Assembly (NCBI GenBank): GCA_964482235.1
Contig: CAYZWU010000055.1
Span: forward strand, 1 to 35,147
Length of the DNA: 35,147 nucleotides
Direction: 5' to 3'
Origin: CAYZWU01 sp964482235
GTDB taxonomy: Bacteria; Planctomycetota; B15-G4; CAYZWU01
The notes beneath the pieces are model-generated. The model searched no databases, was not told the origin of the DNA, and worked only from the letters and a program-made list of their open reading frames with translations. The first letter of the stretch is position 1. Every line of letters begins with the position of its first letter. Shown piece by piece: positions 23,478 to 31,601 of this stretch. A program made the position numbers and the translations under genes.

Positions 23478-24134
23478 CTAGAAATCACTGCTACTCCCTT
23501 TTCGAGAATGGTACCGGTGCATGTTGATCCAGGTCTCGCTGCCGATCAGCCCCTTCCAGGTTGCCGCTCTCTCCAGTTCACGGGCCGCTTCGAAGAATGC
23601 TTCGTAGGCAAGACCGTGGAGGATCGTTTTGTCGACTTCCGGGGGTGCATTCGTTTCATCGGGCTTTTCGGGCCCCATGATCCTGATCTCTCCCTGGAAT
23701 TCCGTGTCAGATTCGAGGGGAGGGCGCTCGGTAAGATGGATGTAGAGATCGCGGCAGGGAATGGCCCTGCCCGCCTCGCCGGTCCTGGGATCGGCTGCGG
23801 AGAAGAGAGCGTTTTCCAGGTCCAGCTTCGCGATGCGGTTCGTGCTTTTCATGAGGTAGATTCCCGCCCAGGCGATCAGCAGCGCCACCAGGAAGGCAGC
23901 GGCGCCCATGACGCAGCAGGTCGCATCCTTCAGGTTTGCCTTCAATCCCTCTCCCTCGAGAAAGATGCCTGCGCCGATCCCGACGAAGGCCAGGGCGAAG
24001 AAGGAGATGATGATGCCTCCCTCTCTCTGCCACGTGAATCCGAACCAGATGCAATGGCCCTCTCTCTCGACGATGTAGGGATCCCATTTCTCCGACTGAA
24101 AGGCCTTCGATCCGGAAATTGAAGAAGCCGCCAT
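23478..24134 (-). CDS. Two-helix membrane protein of unknown function
   Basis: The product is about 218 aa from ATG 24134 (MAASSISGSKAFQSEKW), which has GGAGAG 6 bp upstream; in-frame starts at 24152 and 24173 are alternatives. Two hydrophobic stretches, about residues 39-57 (IIISFFALAFVGIGAGIFL) and 72-92 (CCVMGAAAFLVALLIAWAGIY), precede a soluble acidic tail with no known motif. It follows the RtcB-like gene after 90 bp and abuts the URO-D-family gene. No family recognised. Confidence 0.68.
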   Translation of the reverse strand: MAASSISGSKAFQSEKWDPYIVEREGHCIWFGFTWQREGGIIISFFALAFVGIGAGIFLEGEGLKANLKDATCCVMGAAAFLVALLIAWAGIYLMKSTNRIAKLDLENALFSAADPRTGEAGRAIPCRDLYIHLTERPPLESDTEFQGEIRIMGPEKPDETNAPPEVDKTILHGLAYEAFFEAARELERAATWKGLIGSETWINMHRYHSRKGSSSDF

Positions 24135-24224
24135 CCTGAACTCTCCAGGCATGATTCGGATCGTCGAACTCACCCGGTCGGACGGATACGAGCATCCACC
24201 CGAATCCCTCTCGATGAGGCCACC

Positions 24225-25238
24225 TTACAGGTGCCCCATGTAGGCGACAACGGAGAATCTCTCGACCTCCTCGACGTATCCGGCCAGCAGTGCCAGGCAG
24301 TCATCGAGGTCCCTGTAGGCGAAGGGTCCGTCGGTGCGGAGCGAAGCGTCCTGGATCCTGGCGGGAATCATGATCTTCTCCCGCATCACGCCAAAATCGA
24401 ACGACTCGGCAAGCGGCTTGCAGTCCGACCGGGACATCGCGCGTCCGGTGCCGTGGCTCAGGGAGCAAAGCGCGTCCTTCACGCCGGCTGTCCCGCGGAC
24501 CAGGGAGACATCGCCGACCATGTGCGAGGGGATGATGTTCAGCCCCCCGGGCTCCACGCGTACCGCTCCCTTGCGGATCAGCGCACCGCCATCAGGCATT
24601 GTCTCGCAGGTATTGTGAGGAAGGTCGAGTACGAGCTCCACGGAGCCGAAAACTTCCTCGACGGACTCCTGGACCTTCGCCCGGTTCTCTGCGGCCCACG
24701 CGACAACGCGCTCGAACTCCCGGTCGAAGGCATCGGGCTCGTCGACGAATTCATCGACGAGCCCCGACTCGGCCCGCGAGCCGGTGTGGATGAGGAAATG
24801 AAGCCGGTTGTCGGCGTAGGGCACGAGAGCATCGAGAAAGTGGTTGCCGCCTCCCAGATCGCCCAGGCCGCCCCTGTTGGCGACGAGGTTTTCGGCGACG
24901 GCGTCCCAGGCCTCGATCGACAGGTCGTCGGGTTTCAACGAGCTGCGCACCAGCCGCATGCCGCAGCCGCAGTCGCTCACCGCAAAACGGCGCCACTCCT
25001 CCTGATGGGTCAGGACGGCTGTTCCCGTTGGAAGAGGAGACTTTCCCGGGCAGGCGTCGGGAAGAAACACGACCTTCTCGGCGCGAAGATCGTGCGGGAG
25101 CCACGCGTGGAGCTTCCCCAGAGGTTCGGCCGAGAGGTTGAGGATGTCCACAGGCTTCTCCTGTCCGTTTTGTTTTCCGGTCATCAGAACGACCAGGTGT
25201 CCAGGCAGCTCAGCGAGCAACGAGGTCGGCGGCTGCAA
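24225..25238 (-). CDS. Short RtcB-like RNA ligase
   Basis: The 337-aa protein carries the RtcB motif series in order: SDCGCGMRL (metal Asp89 and Cys92), LGDLGGGNHFLDA, IHTGSRAES, DLPHNTCE, LIRKGAVRV, IIPSHMVGDVSLVRG and SLSHGTGRAMSRSD, whose His corresponds to the guanylylated nucleophile. RtcB joins RNA 2',3'-cyclic phosphate ends to 5'-OH ends using GTP and Mn(II). At 337 aa it is shorter than typical RtcB (400-480 aa) and diverged (SHMVGDVS for the usual GSMGTAS). The TTG start at 25238 is uncertain; ATG 25184 is an alternative. It is 7 bp downstream of the cREC gene, supporting an RNA-repair role. Confidence 0.85.
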   Translation of the reverse strand: MQPPTSLLAELPGHLVVLMTGKQNGQEKPVDILNLSAEPLGKLHAWLPHDLRAEKVVFLPDACPGKSPLPTGTAVLTHQEEWRRFAVSDCGCGMRLVRSSLKPDDLSIEAWDAVAENLVANRGGLGDLGGGNHFLDALVPYADNRLHFLIHTGSRAESGLVDEFVDEPDAFDREFERVVAWAAENRAKVQESVEEVFGSVELVLDLPHNTCETMPDGGALIRKGAVRVEPGGLNIIPSHMVGDVSLVRGTAGVKDALCSLSHGTGRAMSRSDCKPLAESFDFGVMREKIMIPARIQDASLRTDGPFAYRDLDDCLALLAGYVEEVERFSVVAYMGHL

Positions 25239-25245
25239 AGGCCGG

Positions 25246-25554
25246 TCATCGCCCTCCGTCGTTTCCGGCAGCGAGCCGCTCTATCTGCCTGATTCCAGCC
25301 TCCATCTTCACTCGAGCCGAGCTGTTGGCAGAATGCACCTTTATCCGCGGGGGGCGAAATCCCCGCGTGGCAACCGCTTCCTCGATCCAGAGAATGACAT
25401 CGTACCCCGTCCCGTGATCGTCATCACCCAGATCATGATCGAGACTGATAAGCTCCACCTCGCCGGACTCCAGAAGCTCGATCGCCTCCTCCGGCCAGTG
25501 CACCCTGCGCCAGCCTTCAGGCGCCGGTCTTTCATCATCGAGGAATACTTTCAT
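25246..25554 (-). CDS. Cyclic-phosphate processing receiver (cREC) domain protein
   Basis: The 102-aa protein starts at ATG 25554 (MKVFLDDERPAPEGW) with AGGA upstream; a longer in-frame reading looks non-coding. FLDDERP, ELISLDHDLGDDDHGTGYDV and RIKVHSANSSARVKM are typical of the stand-alone receiver-like family predicted to process cyclic phosphate RNA ends, rather than a phosphorelay receiver. The neighbour encoding an RtcB-like ligase 7 bp downstream matches the reported association of this family with RNA repair. Biochemical activity is predicted, not shown. Confidence 0.8.
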   Translation of the reverse strand: MKVFLDDERPAPEGWRRVHWPEEAIELLESGEVELISLDHDLGDDDHGTGYDVILWIEEAVATRGFRPPRIKVHSANSSARVKMEAGIRQIERLAAGNDGGR

Positions 25555-25671
25555 TCGTTGCCGTCCTGAATCATCCAACCGGCCAGGCGCGGCCGTTGGC
25601 GTTGATGACTGCACGCCGGCAGTCCATCTCCGCCAGTTCAATCCGAATGACAATTGGGATGATCGGTTATA

Positions 25672-26736
25672 TCATTTTTTGAACCTGTACACACGGTAGG
25701 CGTTTTCATGGCCTATCCGGGCTTTCAGCTCTCCCGGCAGCTGATCGAGCAGGCCGACCGTCGAGCGGATGCTGCCGGCGCTGGGGTGGCTGTTGGATGC
25801 CTTGACGATCTCATCGCTTCCGATGAGAAAGCGGTCCGGAAATTCCTGGAACAGAGCCAGCCATTCCTTCTTCAGCCTGCCGTTCCTGTCCAGGGGAAAG
25901 GTGGGCGTTGAAACGTTTCTTTCCATCTTTCCGCTGGCAATCCGGAGGCTCATGTAGAGGTTCGCATTCTCGGCAAGGAGCTTGCGCGTCAGGGCGAGCG
26001 TCCGTCTCCCGGTATTGTCCCACCCCAGATGCACCCAGATGATCTTCGCCTTGCGGTTGTGGGAAAGGAGCCGGCTGAAAGCGGCAATGTTCGGCTTCAG
26101 CGTCTTTGGGCTGTCCGGCGACCGAAAGCGTGAAGGCATCGGCATCTCTTCAGGGATCGCCTCCATGTGGATATCGATGGGCAGGCCGTGTCTGGCAGCC
26201 AGATCGGCCAGCCTCAGAAAGAGCGGATGATCGGGAGGCGCCGTTTCATAGGGATGATCCCCGCCCATGGAGAAATGTTCGGCCGTCATTTCACCGAAGC
26301 CGACCGCCCCCTTCCGGACAAGCTCCAGGGCCCTGGCATCGAACTCCTTTTCCATGGCCTTCGTGACCCGTCCGTCCCTGATCGCCTGCTGGATCATCAC
26401 GTTCAGAGTGCCGCCTCCTCCCAGAGCGGCGAAGCGATCGGGATACTTCTGCACGATGGGCAAGAGGTCCTCGAAGTAAAGCCGCAGTTTCTGGTTCACG
26501 GCCTGAGGCATGGGCATCAGGAGATTGAGCTTCACGCCGGCGGCATCCATGGACTTGAGAGCGTGCCTGGCCGATTTATCCAGGTTGACCTTTCCCTGCT
26601 TCCGCGGCCCCACCAGGTGATTGTGGGTATCCACGTAAACAAGGCCCGATCGTTTCGATGGAGTCTCTGCAGTCAACGAAGCCGCGAACAGACAAACAAG
26701 CAGAGAGAACAGCAGCACGGACAGCTTTATCTTCAT
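25672..26736 (-). CDS. Exported amidohydrolase-2 family (TIM-barrel) protein
   Basis: The 354-aa protein starts at ATG 26736 with GGAGG 7 bp upstream. A signal peptide (KIKLSVLLFSLLVCLFAASLTAET) precedes the metal-dependent hydrolase motif VDTHNHL. Other expected sites are GAVGFGEMTAEHF, PIDIHMEA, KIIWVHLGWDN and FLIGSDEI, forming the metal-binding barrel. Family members hydrolyse or decarboxylate many substrates, so the reaction is open. It lies 83 bp downstream of a sulfatase and may share its transcript; extracytoplasmic location is consistent with degradation of exported substrates. Confidence 0.86.
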   Translation of the reverse strand: MKIKLSVLLFSLLVCLFAASLTAETPSKRSGLVYVDTHNHLVGPRKQGKVNLDKSARHALKSMDAAGVKLNLLMPMPQAVNQKLRLYFEDLLPIVQKYPDRFAALGGGGTLNVMIQQAIRDGRVTKAMEKEFDARALELVRKGAVGFGEMTAEHFSMGGDHPYETAPPDHPLFLRLADLAARHGLPIDIHMEAIPEEMPMPSRFRSPDSPKTLKPNIAAFSRLLSHNRKAKIIWVHLGWDNTGRRTLALTRKLLAENANLYMSLRIASGKMERNVSTPTFPLDRNGRLKKEWLALFQEFPDRFLIGSDEIVKASNSHPSAGSIRSTVGLLDQLPGELKARIGHENAYRVYRFKK

Positions 26737-26819
26737 CACTCAACCTCCGGTTATGCACTCAGATGACATGCCGAAGGTTCTTTTCGACTTTCTTTCGACG
26801 CGATTTGCGTTTTTCTCGA

Positions 26820-28274
26820 TTATCTGTAGGGATATTCCTCGAACCTGACCGGCCTGTCGGTGAAACGGGGATCCTCCGTTGCCTTCAGGTAGTCGATCAG
26901 CTGCGTGCGCAGTTTCTCGGTGATCCCGGCGTGCCTCGGATCGCCGGCCAGGTTCTCCACCTGGTCGGGATCGTTCTCGCAGTCATAGAGCTCGACAGCT
27001 CCGCGTCTGGCGAAGCAGAGATCATGGTATCGCCTGTTCTTGGGATCATCGCGCATTTTCATGATGATGAACTTGGTCGGTCCGTCATCGCAATCGGCGT
27101 ACTTTCCGATCCGATGGTTCGCATCCTCGGCCACGCCTGCCGGCCAGCGATCGGGTTCGAGGTTCAGGATGAGCAGCCACTTGTCGGTGCGAATGGCACG
27201 AGCGGGATAGCCCTGCATCGACGGTTTCTTCTGCGCGGGAACATGGCGTTCGCGGCCGAAGACCACGAAGCCGCGACTTTCGTCCACGCGGCCTTGGGTC
27301 TCGCTCTCGAGTACGGGGAGCAGCGATCTCCCGGTCATCTTTCCCGGTACGTCGAGGCCGGCTGCATCGAGAAACGTCGGCGCCAGGTCGGTGAAGGAAA
27401 CGAAATCGCTCACCCTGCGGGCGGGCTTCGCCCTGCTGCCCCAGCGAATCGCCAGCGGTACGTGTGCACCCCAGTCGTAGAGATTGCCCTTGCAGCGGGG
27501 AAAGGGCATCCCGTGATCGCCGGACATCACGATTATCGTGTTGTCGAGCTCGTTCTTCTCCTCGAGCAGCTTGATTGCATTGCCGACATCGCGGTCCCAT
27601 CGTTGCACCTCGAAGTAGTAGTCGGCGATATCGCTGCGGATGCCGTCATCGTCCGGGTAGAAATCCGGCAGACGAACCTTGTCGACATCGATGCCGTTCT
27701 TGCCGCCGCTTCCCTTGGCATACCCGCGGTGCGGATCGCTGGTCCCGAACCAGAAGCAGAACGGCTTGTTCCTGTCGCGGCTCTCGAAAAACCCGGTGAA
27801 CGTGCTTCCCGGTCCGCAGGGGTGCTCGGTGTACCCCCCCTTCTTGAAGTTGCCCGGCCCCCACGCCTTGCGCCAGTGGCCGATTTCATAACCCGCTTCT
27901 CTCAGGAGGAACATGAAGTTCGGATACCGGACATCCAGCGTGCTCCAGAGGTTGGCACCCGCCTCGAGTCGGTAGAACTGCTGTCCCGTCAGGAGCGCGT
28001 TGCGGCAGGGAGTGCACGAGGGGCTGGAAACGAACGCGTTCTCGAACAGGACACCTTCCCCGGCAAGGCGGTCGAATACCGGAGTCTTGACGATCATGTC
28101 GCCGTAGGCTCCCGCATGGGGCCAGCCCCAGTCGTCGGCCAGGCAGAGCAGGATGTTAGGTCTGGATGTTGGCTTCTCTTCAGGCATGGCCATGCCGCCG
28201 GGCAGCGCTGCCATGACACCGAAAGAGGCTGTCGTCTTGAGAAATTCGCGCCGGCTTTGCTGGTCTTGTTTCAC
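26820..28274 (-). CDS. Tat-exported S1-type sulfatase, cysteine intact
   Basis: The 484-aa product begins at GTG 28274, with AGGTGA about 7 bp upstream, and a Tat signal (SRREFLKTTASFGVMAALPGG). RPNILLCLADDWG binds metal and the signature is SCTPCRNALLTGQ with Cys87, convertible to formylglycine by the standard C-x-P/A-x-R route. SGDHGMPFPRCKGNLYDWG supplies the second metal half-site. It should hydrolyse sulfate esters in the periplasm. It sits 16 bp downstream of the NHL-repeat gene. An anaerobic- or aerobic-type maturase gene is not in the window. Confidence 0.9.
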   Translation of the reverse strand: MKQDQQSRREFLKTTASFGVMAALPGGMAMPEEKPTSRPNILLCLADDWGWPHAGAYGDMIVKTPVFDRLAGEGVLFENAFVSSPSCTPCRNALLTGQQFYRLEAGANLWSTLDVRYPNFMFLLREAGYEIGHWRKAWGPGNFKKGGYTEHPCGPGSTFTGFFESRDRNKPFCFWFGTSDPHRGYAKGSGGKNGIDVDKVRLPDFYPDDDGIRSDIADYYFEVQRWDRDVGNAIKLLEEKNELDNTIIVMSGDHGMPFPRCKGNLYDWGAHVPLAIRWGSRAKPARRVSDFVSFTDLAPTFLDAAGLDVPGKMTGRSLLPVLESETQGRVDESRGFVVFGRERHVPAQKKPSMQGYPARAIRTDKWLLILNLEPDRWPAGVAEDANHRIGKYADCDDGPTKFIIMKMRDDPKNRRYHDLCFARRGAVELYDCENDPDQVENLAGDPRHAGITEKLRTQLIDYLKATEDPRFTDRPVRFEEYPYR

Positions 28275-28290
28275 GATATCACCTGCCTTG

Positions 28291-29397
28291 TCAATCAGCC
28301 TCTTCGTCTGCAGCGGACGGCCATGGCGTAGTGAGAACGCGGTGGTTCATCAGATCGGCAATCCACAGATGGCCGGAATGGAGGAGCACGGCAGCAGGCT
28401 TTGAAAGCTGCTCTGGTCCTGACCCCGCCTCTCCCGTACCGCAAAGCGGGATGAGCTCCTGCTCGCGTGTCAACATGATGATACGATGCGTGTACATCTC
28501 GGCGACGATCACGCCGCCGTCAGGGGCGGCTGCCACGCCGTGGGGCATGCCGATCTTGATGTCCGGCCATGGTGAAAAAAGTCCTTTGCCTGGCCTGTAG
28601 CTTCGGATCCGGCCCGTACCGGCATCGGCGATCAGGACGGTGCCGTCGGAAGCGATGCTCAAGTCCATCGGATATTTCAGCGTGCCCACTTCGAGCGTGC
28701 CGTCGTCATGGCCGTGTGTGCCCGTTCCCGCCACGGTGGTGACCACCCCGTCCTTTACTCTTCGAAGGCGGGCGTTTCCGATATCGGCGACGAGGAGCGC
28801 TCCGCCGGCTTCCCATGCCACCGCGTGGGGAGAGTTGAACAGCGCCTCGCCGGCAGGTCCATCCTTGAAGCCGTTCTGGCCCGCCCTCCCTGCCAGCGTG
28901 GACACGACATATCCCGGCGAGCTGTTTTCGTCTTTTCGTTCCGCAGGAACGAGAAGCCGCACAGTGTGGTTCGCCGCTTCCGCAACGGCGATGGCCCCGT
29001 CATCGCGAACCGCCACGCCATGAGGGGAATCGAATCTTGCCTGATCCACCGGTCCATCCTCATGCCCTTGCCTTTCTGGACCACCCGCGAGGGTCTCGAC
29101 CCTGCCGTCAAGAAAGACGATTCGTATCGCATGGTTGTTGATGTCGGCAACCAGGACGGCATCCGGACCGAAGGGGGCAAACCGGATCGGCTTGTTGAAT
29201 CGCGGCGAATCGCCGTCGACAAACCCCGCGGGGCCGTCACCGGCAACAACGGTCATCGGCCGATCGTTCCGGTCCCCTCCCGGCATGGAACCCCGGATCA
29301 TCTCGCCAGTCGAGCGACAAGATACCCAGCTTCCAGCTGCGAGGAGGATGCCCAGCATACCAGCAGAAAAAAACAGCCGTCCATCTCTTTTGCACAC
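28291..29397 (-). CDS. NHL-repeat beta-propeller protein, exported
   Basis: The 368-aa protein starts at GTG 29397 with GGAG 7 bp upstream; the longer frame to 29634 would cover the divergent promoter region. An N-terminal hydrophobic segment (LFFSAGMLGILLAAGSWVSC) is a signal peptide, with a weak lipobox. Repeats of the NHL type follow: FNKPIRFAPFGPDAVLVADINNHAIRIV, FDSPHGVAVRDDGAIAVAEAANHTVRLL, FNSPHAVAWEAGGALLVADIGNARLRRV, KYPMDLSIASDGTVLIADAGTGRIRSY and two more, giving about a six-bladed propeller. Such proteins bind or scaffold partners. It probably heads an operon with the sulfatase. Confidence 0.85.
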   Translation of the reverse strand: MCKRDGRLFFSAGMLGILLAAGSWVSCRSTGEMIRGSMPGGDRNDRPMTVVAGDGPAGFVDGDSPRFNKPIRFAPFGPDAVLVADINNHAIRIVFLDGRVETLAGGPERQGHEDGPVDQARFDSPHGVAVRDDGAIAVAEAANHTVRLLVPAERKDENSSPGYVVSTLAGRAGQNGFKDGPAGEALFNSPHAVAWEAGGALLVADIGNARLRRVKDGVVTTVAGTGTHGHDDGTLEVGTLKYPMDLSIASDGTVLIADAGTGRIRSYRPGKGLFSPWPDIKIGMPHGVAAAPDGGVIVAEMYTHRIIMLTREQELIPLCGTGEAGSGPEQLSKPAAVLLHSGHLWIADLMNHRVLTTPWPSAADEEAD

Positions 29398-29494
29398 GAG
29401 CTTTCTCCAGTGGTTTCCAGATAACGAACGGGGCGCATCAGCCCTGTGTCCGGACACTTCCTTGCAGTAACACCATGTATTATTGACCCAGCTC

Positions 29495-29509
29495 GTTGAT
29501 GGGATCAAC
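29495..29509 (+). promoter_or_regulatory. Palindrome in divergent intergenic region
   Basis: GTTGAT (29495-29500) and ATCAAC (29504-29509) form a perfect 6-bp inverted repeat with a GGG centre, between the divergent NHL and subtilase genes. On the minus strand its TTGATC could double as a -35 with an AATAAT about 18 bp further on. It is a candidate operator for the NHL-sulfatase operon. Confidence 0.35.
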
Positions 29510-29651
29510 AAGCACCTCTTGAACAACCGCCGCCGGTCCCTTACCCTGGCCCCCGGAAAAACACGGGCACCCTGCCTGGAGCACCCCTGGAGTACTGACA
29601 AACCGGATTCTGTCCAGCAAGCACCCGAAATCAAGAAAGAGGGAGATCACG

Positions 29652-31592
29652 ATGTTTAAGCGGATTCAGTCAATGCTGATGTCGCTCCTCGCTGTCCTGC
29701 TGGCCGCCTACCTGACGGGCTGCGCCGGCACGGATGAGGAAAAGTGCTGCTCATGTTGCAGCGAAGAAAAAACGGAGAAGATCAAGATCACGAAGCTCGA
29801 CGATCTCCCGAGGCACGTCTATCCCGTGACGAAAAAGGCCTCGGAGCTCGTGGTTTTGGAAAACGACCTGAACGAGCTGGCCGGAAAACTCAGAAAGGAC
29901 GTGGAAGGCGACCTGTGTGCCTACGAGATCACCGACGCAACGACGCTCAAGAGATACTACGGCACCCTGGCCAACACGCACCTTCTCGCGAAGGAGGACG
30001 ACCTGGCCCTTCCCTTCCTCGACAAGATCCGCGATCTAGAGGAAAAGGAGTCAGCCCGGCTGATGAGCAGCCTCTCCACCCGGGCTCTCATCGCGGCCCG
30101 CCGCGAAGTCGGCAAGGACGCCGGGCCGGATCAGCTCGGACCGGCCTACCGGAACCACCTGGCCGAACGGGTTGCCGACCTGCCGTGGAAGGTTGTTCAG
30201 GACGACATCCAGGACACCAAGGGGCGTATGGAGATGTTCTCCCGGAACCTGGTGATGGGCCTTGTCCAGGCTCAGCTCGATCCCGTGGTGGCCGCCACCG
30301 GCGAGCTCAACCTGGATCAGGCCGCCACCCTGATCCGCCTGCATATCATGATGACCCAGAACCTACCTCTGAAGAACGAGGTGATCGCCGTCCTCCAGAA
30401 GACCATCGACGCCAACAGGACCGTCAAGCCGGACATCTGGGCGGCGCGCTCCGTCACGCTGCCCGCCGATGCCGGCCTTTCCCCCGTTCTCGCCGCCGTC
30501 TGGGATTCGGGCACCGATCCCGCCATCTTCGAGAAGATCCTCTTCACGAATCCAGCCGAAAAGCTCGACGGCAAGGACACTGACGGCAACGGCTACGTGG
30601 ACGACGTGCACGGCATCGCCTTTGACATCAACGCCGGGCGGACCAAGGGGCTTCTCTATCCCCTCGGCGACGCGGCGGGACGCATCGACTCGATCATGCA
30701 GCACATCAAGGGTGTGACCGATCTGCAGGCAGCCGTGGACAGCCCTGAGGCAACGGCCTTCAAGCAGCACATCTCCAGCGTGAAGCCCGAGGACGTGAAG
30801 GGTTTCATCGAGGATGTCGGCCTGGCCGCCAGCTACAGCCATGGCACGCACGTGGCCGGCATCATGGCAGAGGGCAATCCCTTCATCAGGCTGCTCATCG
30901 CCCGTCTCAGCTACGACCACCGCACCGTGCCCGTGGCGCGGACCGTGGAATGGGGCGAGCGCGACGGAAAGAAGTGCCGCGACACGGTGGGCTACTTCAA
31001 GGCTGCCGGCGTCCGCGTTGTGAACATGAGCTGGGGCGAAGCCCTGGATGACGCCGAATCGTCCCTCGAGAGCAACGGGATCGGCAAGGACGCCGACGAG
31101 AGGCGCGAGATCGCCCGCCGCGTCTTCGCGTTTCAGAAGGACGGGCTCCACGACGCCATCGCCAATGCGCCCGACATCCTCTTCGTGGCCGCGGCCGGCA
31201 ACTCGGACAACGACGTGGGATTCGACGACTACATCCCCTCGTCCTTCGACCTGCCGAACCTCCTCGTCGTGGGTGCCGTGGACCAGGCCGGCGATCCCAC
31301 CTCCTTCACCAGCTTCGGCAGCACCGTAAAGGTCTATGCCAACGGCTTCGAGGTGGAGAGCTTCATTCCCGGCGGGCAGCGGATGAAGATGTCCGGCACG
31401 TCGATGGCGTCTCCGAACGCGGCGAACCTGGCCGCCAAGCTCCTGGCTCTCGACCCGGGTCTGAAGCCGCCCGAGGTGATCGACCTGATCAAGAAGGGTG
31501 CAGACAGGAAGACGGTGGGATCGCACTCCTTCCTTCTCATGAATCCGGAGCGGTCGATCAAGCTCCTTCGCTCGCGCCTCGGCGCGAACTGA
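29652..31592 (+). CDS. Subtilisin-like (S8) serine protease lipoprotein
   Basis: The 646-aa protein starts at ATG 29652 with GGGAG upstream. The lipobox LTGC (Cys24) is good, so it should be a lipoprotein, and a Cys-rich stretch CCSCC follows. A helical prodomain-like region spans about 45-260. The catalytic triad is present: Asp285 (AAVWDSGTD), His397 (YSHGTHVAGI) and Ser584 (SGTSMASPN), with oxyanion Asn517 (AAAGNSD). DGKDTDGNGYVDDVHG at about 306-320 is a calcium-type loop common in bacterial subtilases. It converges on the SurA-like gene, with only 9 bp between stops. Substrate unknown. Confidence 0.9.
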   Translation: MFKRIQSMLMSLLAVLLAAYLTGCAGTDEEKCCSCCSEEKTEKIKITKLDDLPRHVYPVTKKASELVVLENDLNELAGKLRKDVEGDLCAYEITDATTLKRYYGTLANTHLLAKEDDLALPFLDKIRDLEEKESARLMSSLSTRALIAARREVGKDAGPDQLGPAYRNHLAERVADLPWKVVQDDIQDTKGRMEMFSRNLVMGLVQAQLDPVVAATGELNLDQAATLIRLHIMMTQNLPLKNEVIAVLQKTIDANRTVKPDIWAARSVTLPADAGLSPVLAAVWDSGTDPAIFEKILFTNPAEKLDGKDTDGNGYVDDVHGIAFDINAGRTKGLLYPLGDAAGRIDSIMQHIKGVTDLQAAVDSPEATAFKQHISSVKPEDVKGFIEDVGLAASYSHGTHVAGIMAEGNPFIRLLIARLSYDHRTVPVARTVEWGERDGKKCRDTVGYFKAAGVRVVNMSWGEALDDAESSLESNGIGKDADERREIARRVFAFQKDGLHDAIANAPDILFVAAAGNSDNDVGFDDYIPSSFDLPNLLVVGAVDQAGDPTSFTSFGSTVKVYANGFEVESFIPGGQRMKMSGTSMASPNAANLAAKLLALDPGLKPPEVIDLIKKGADRKTVGSHSFLLMNPERSIKLLRSRLGAN

Positions 31593-31601
31593 ACGACAGG
31601 A

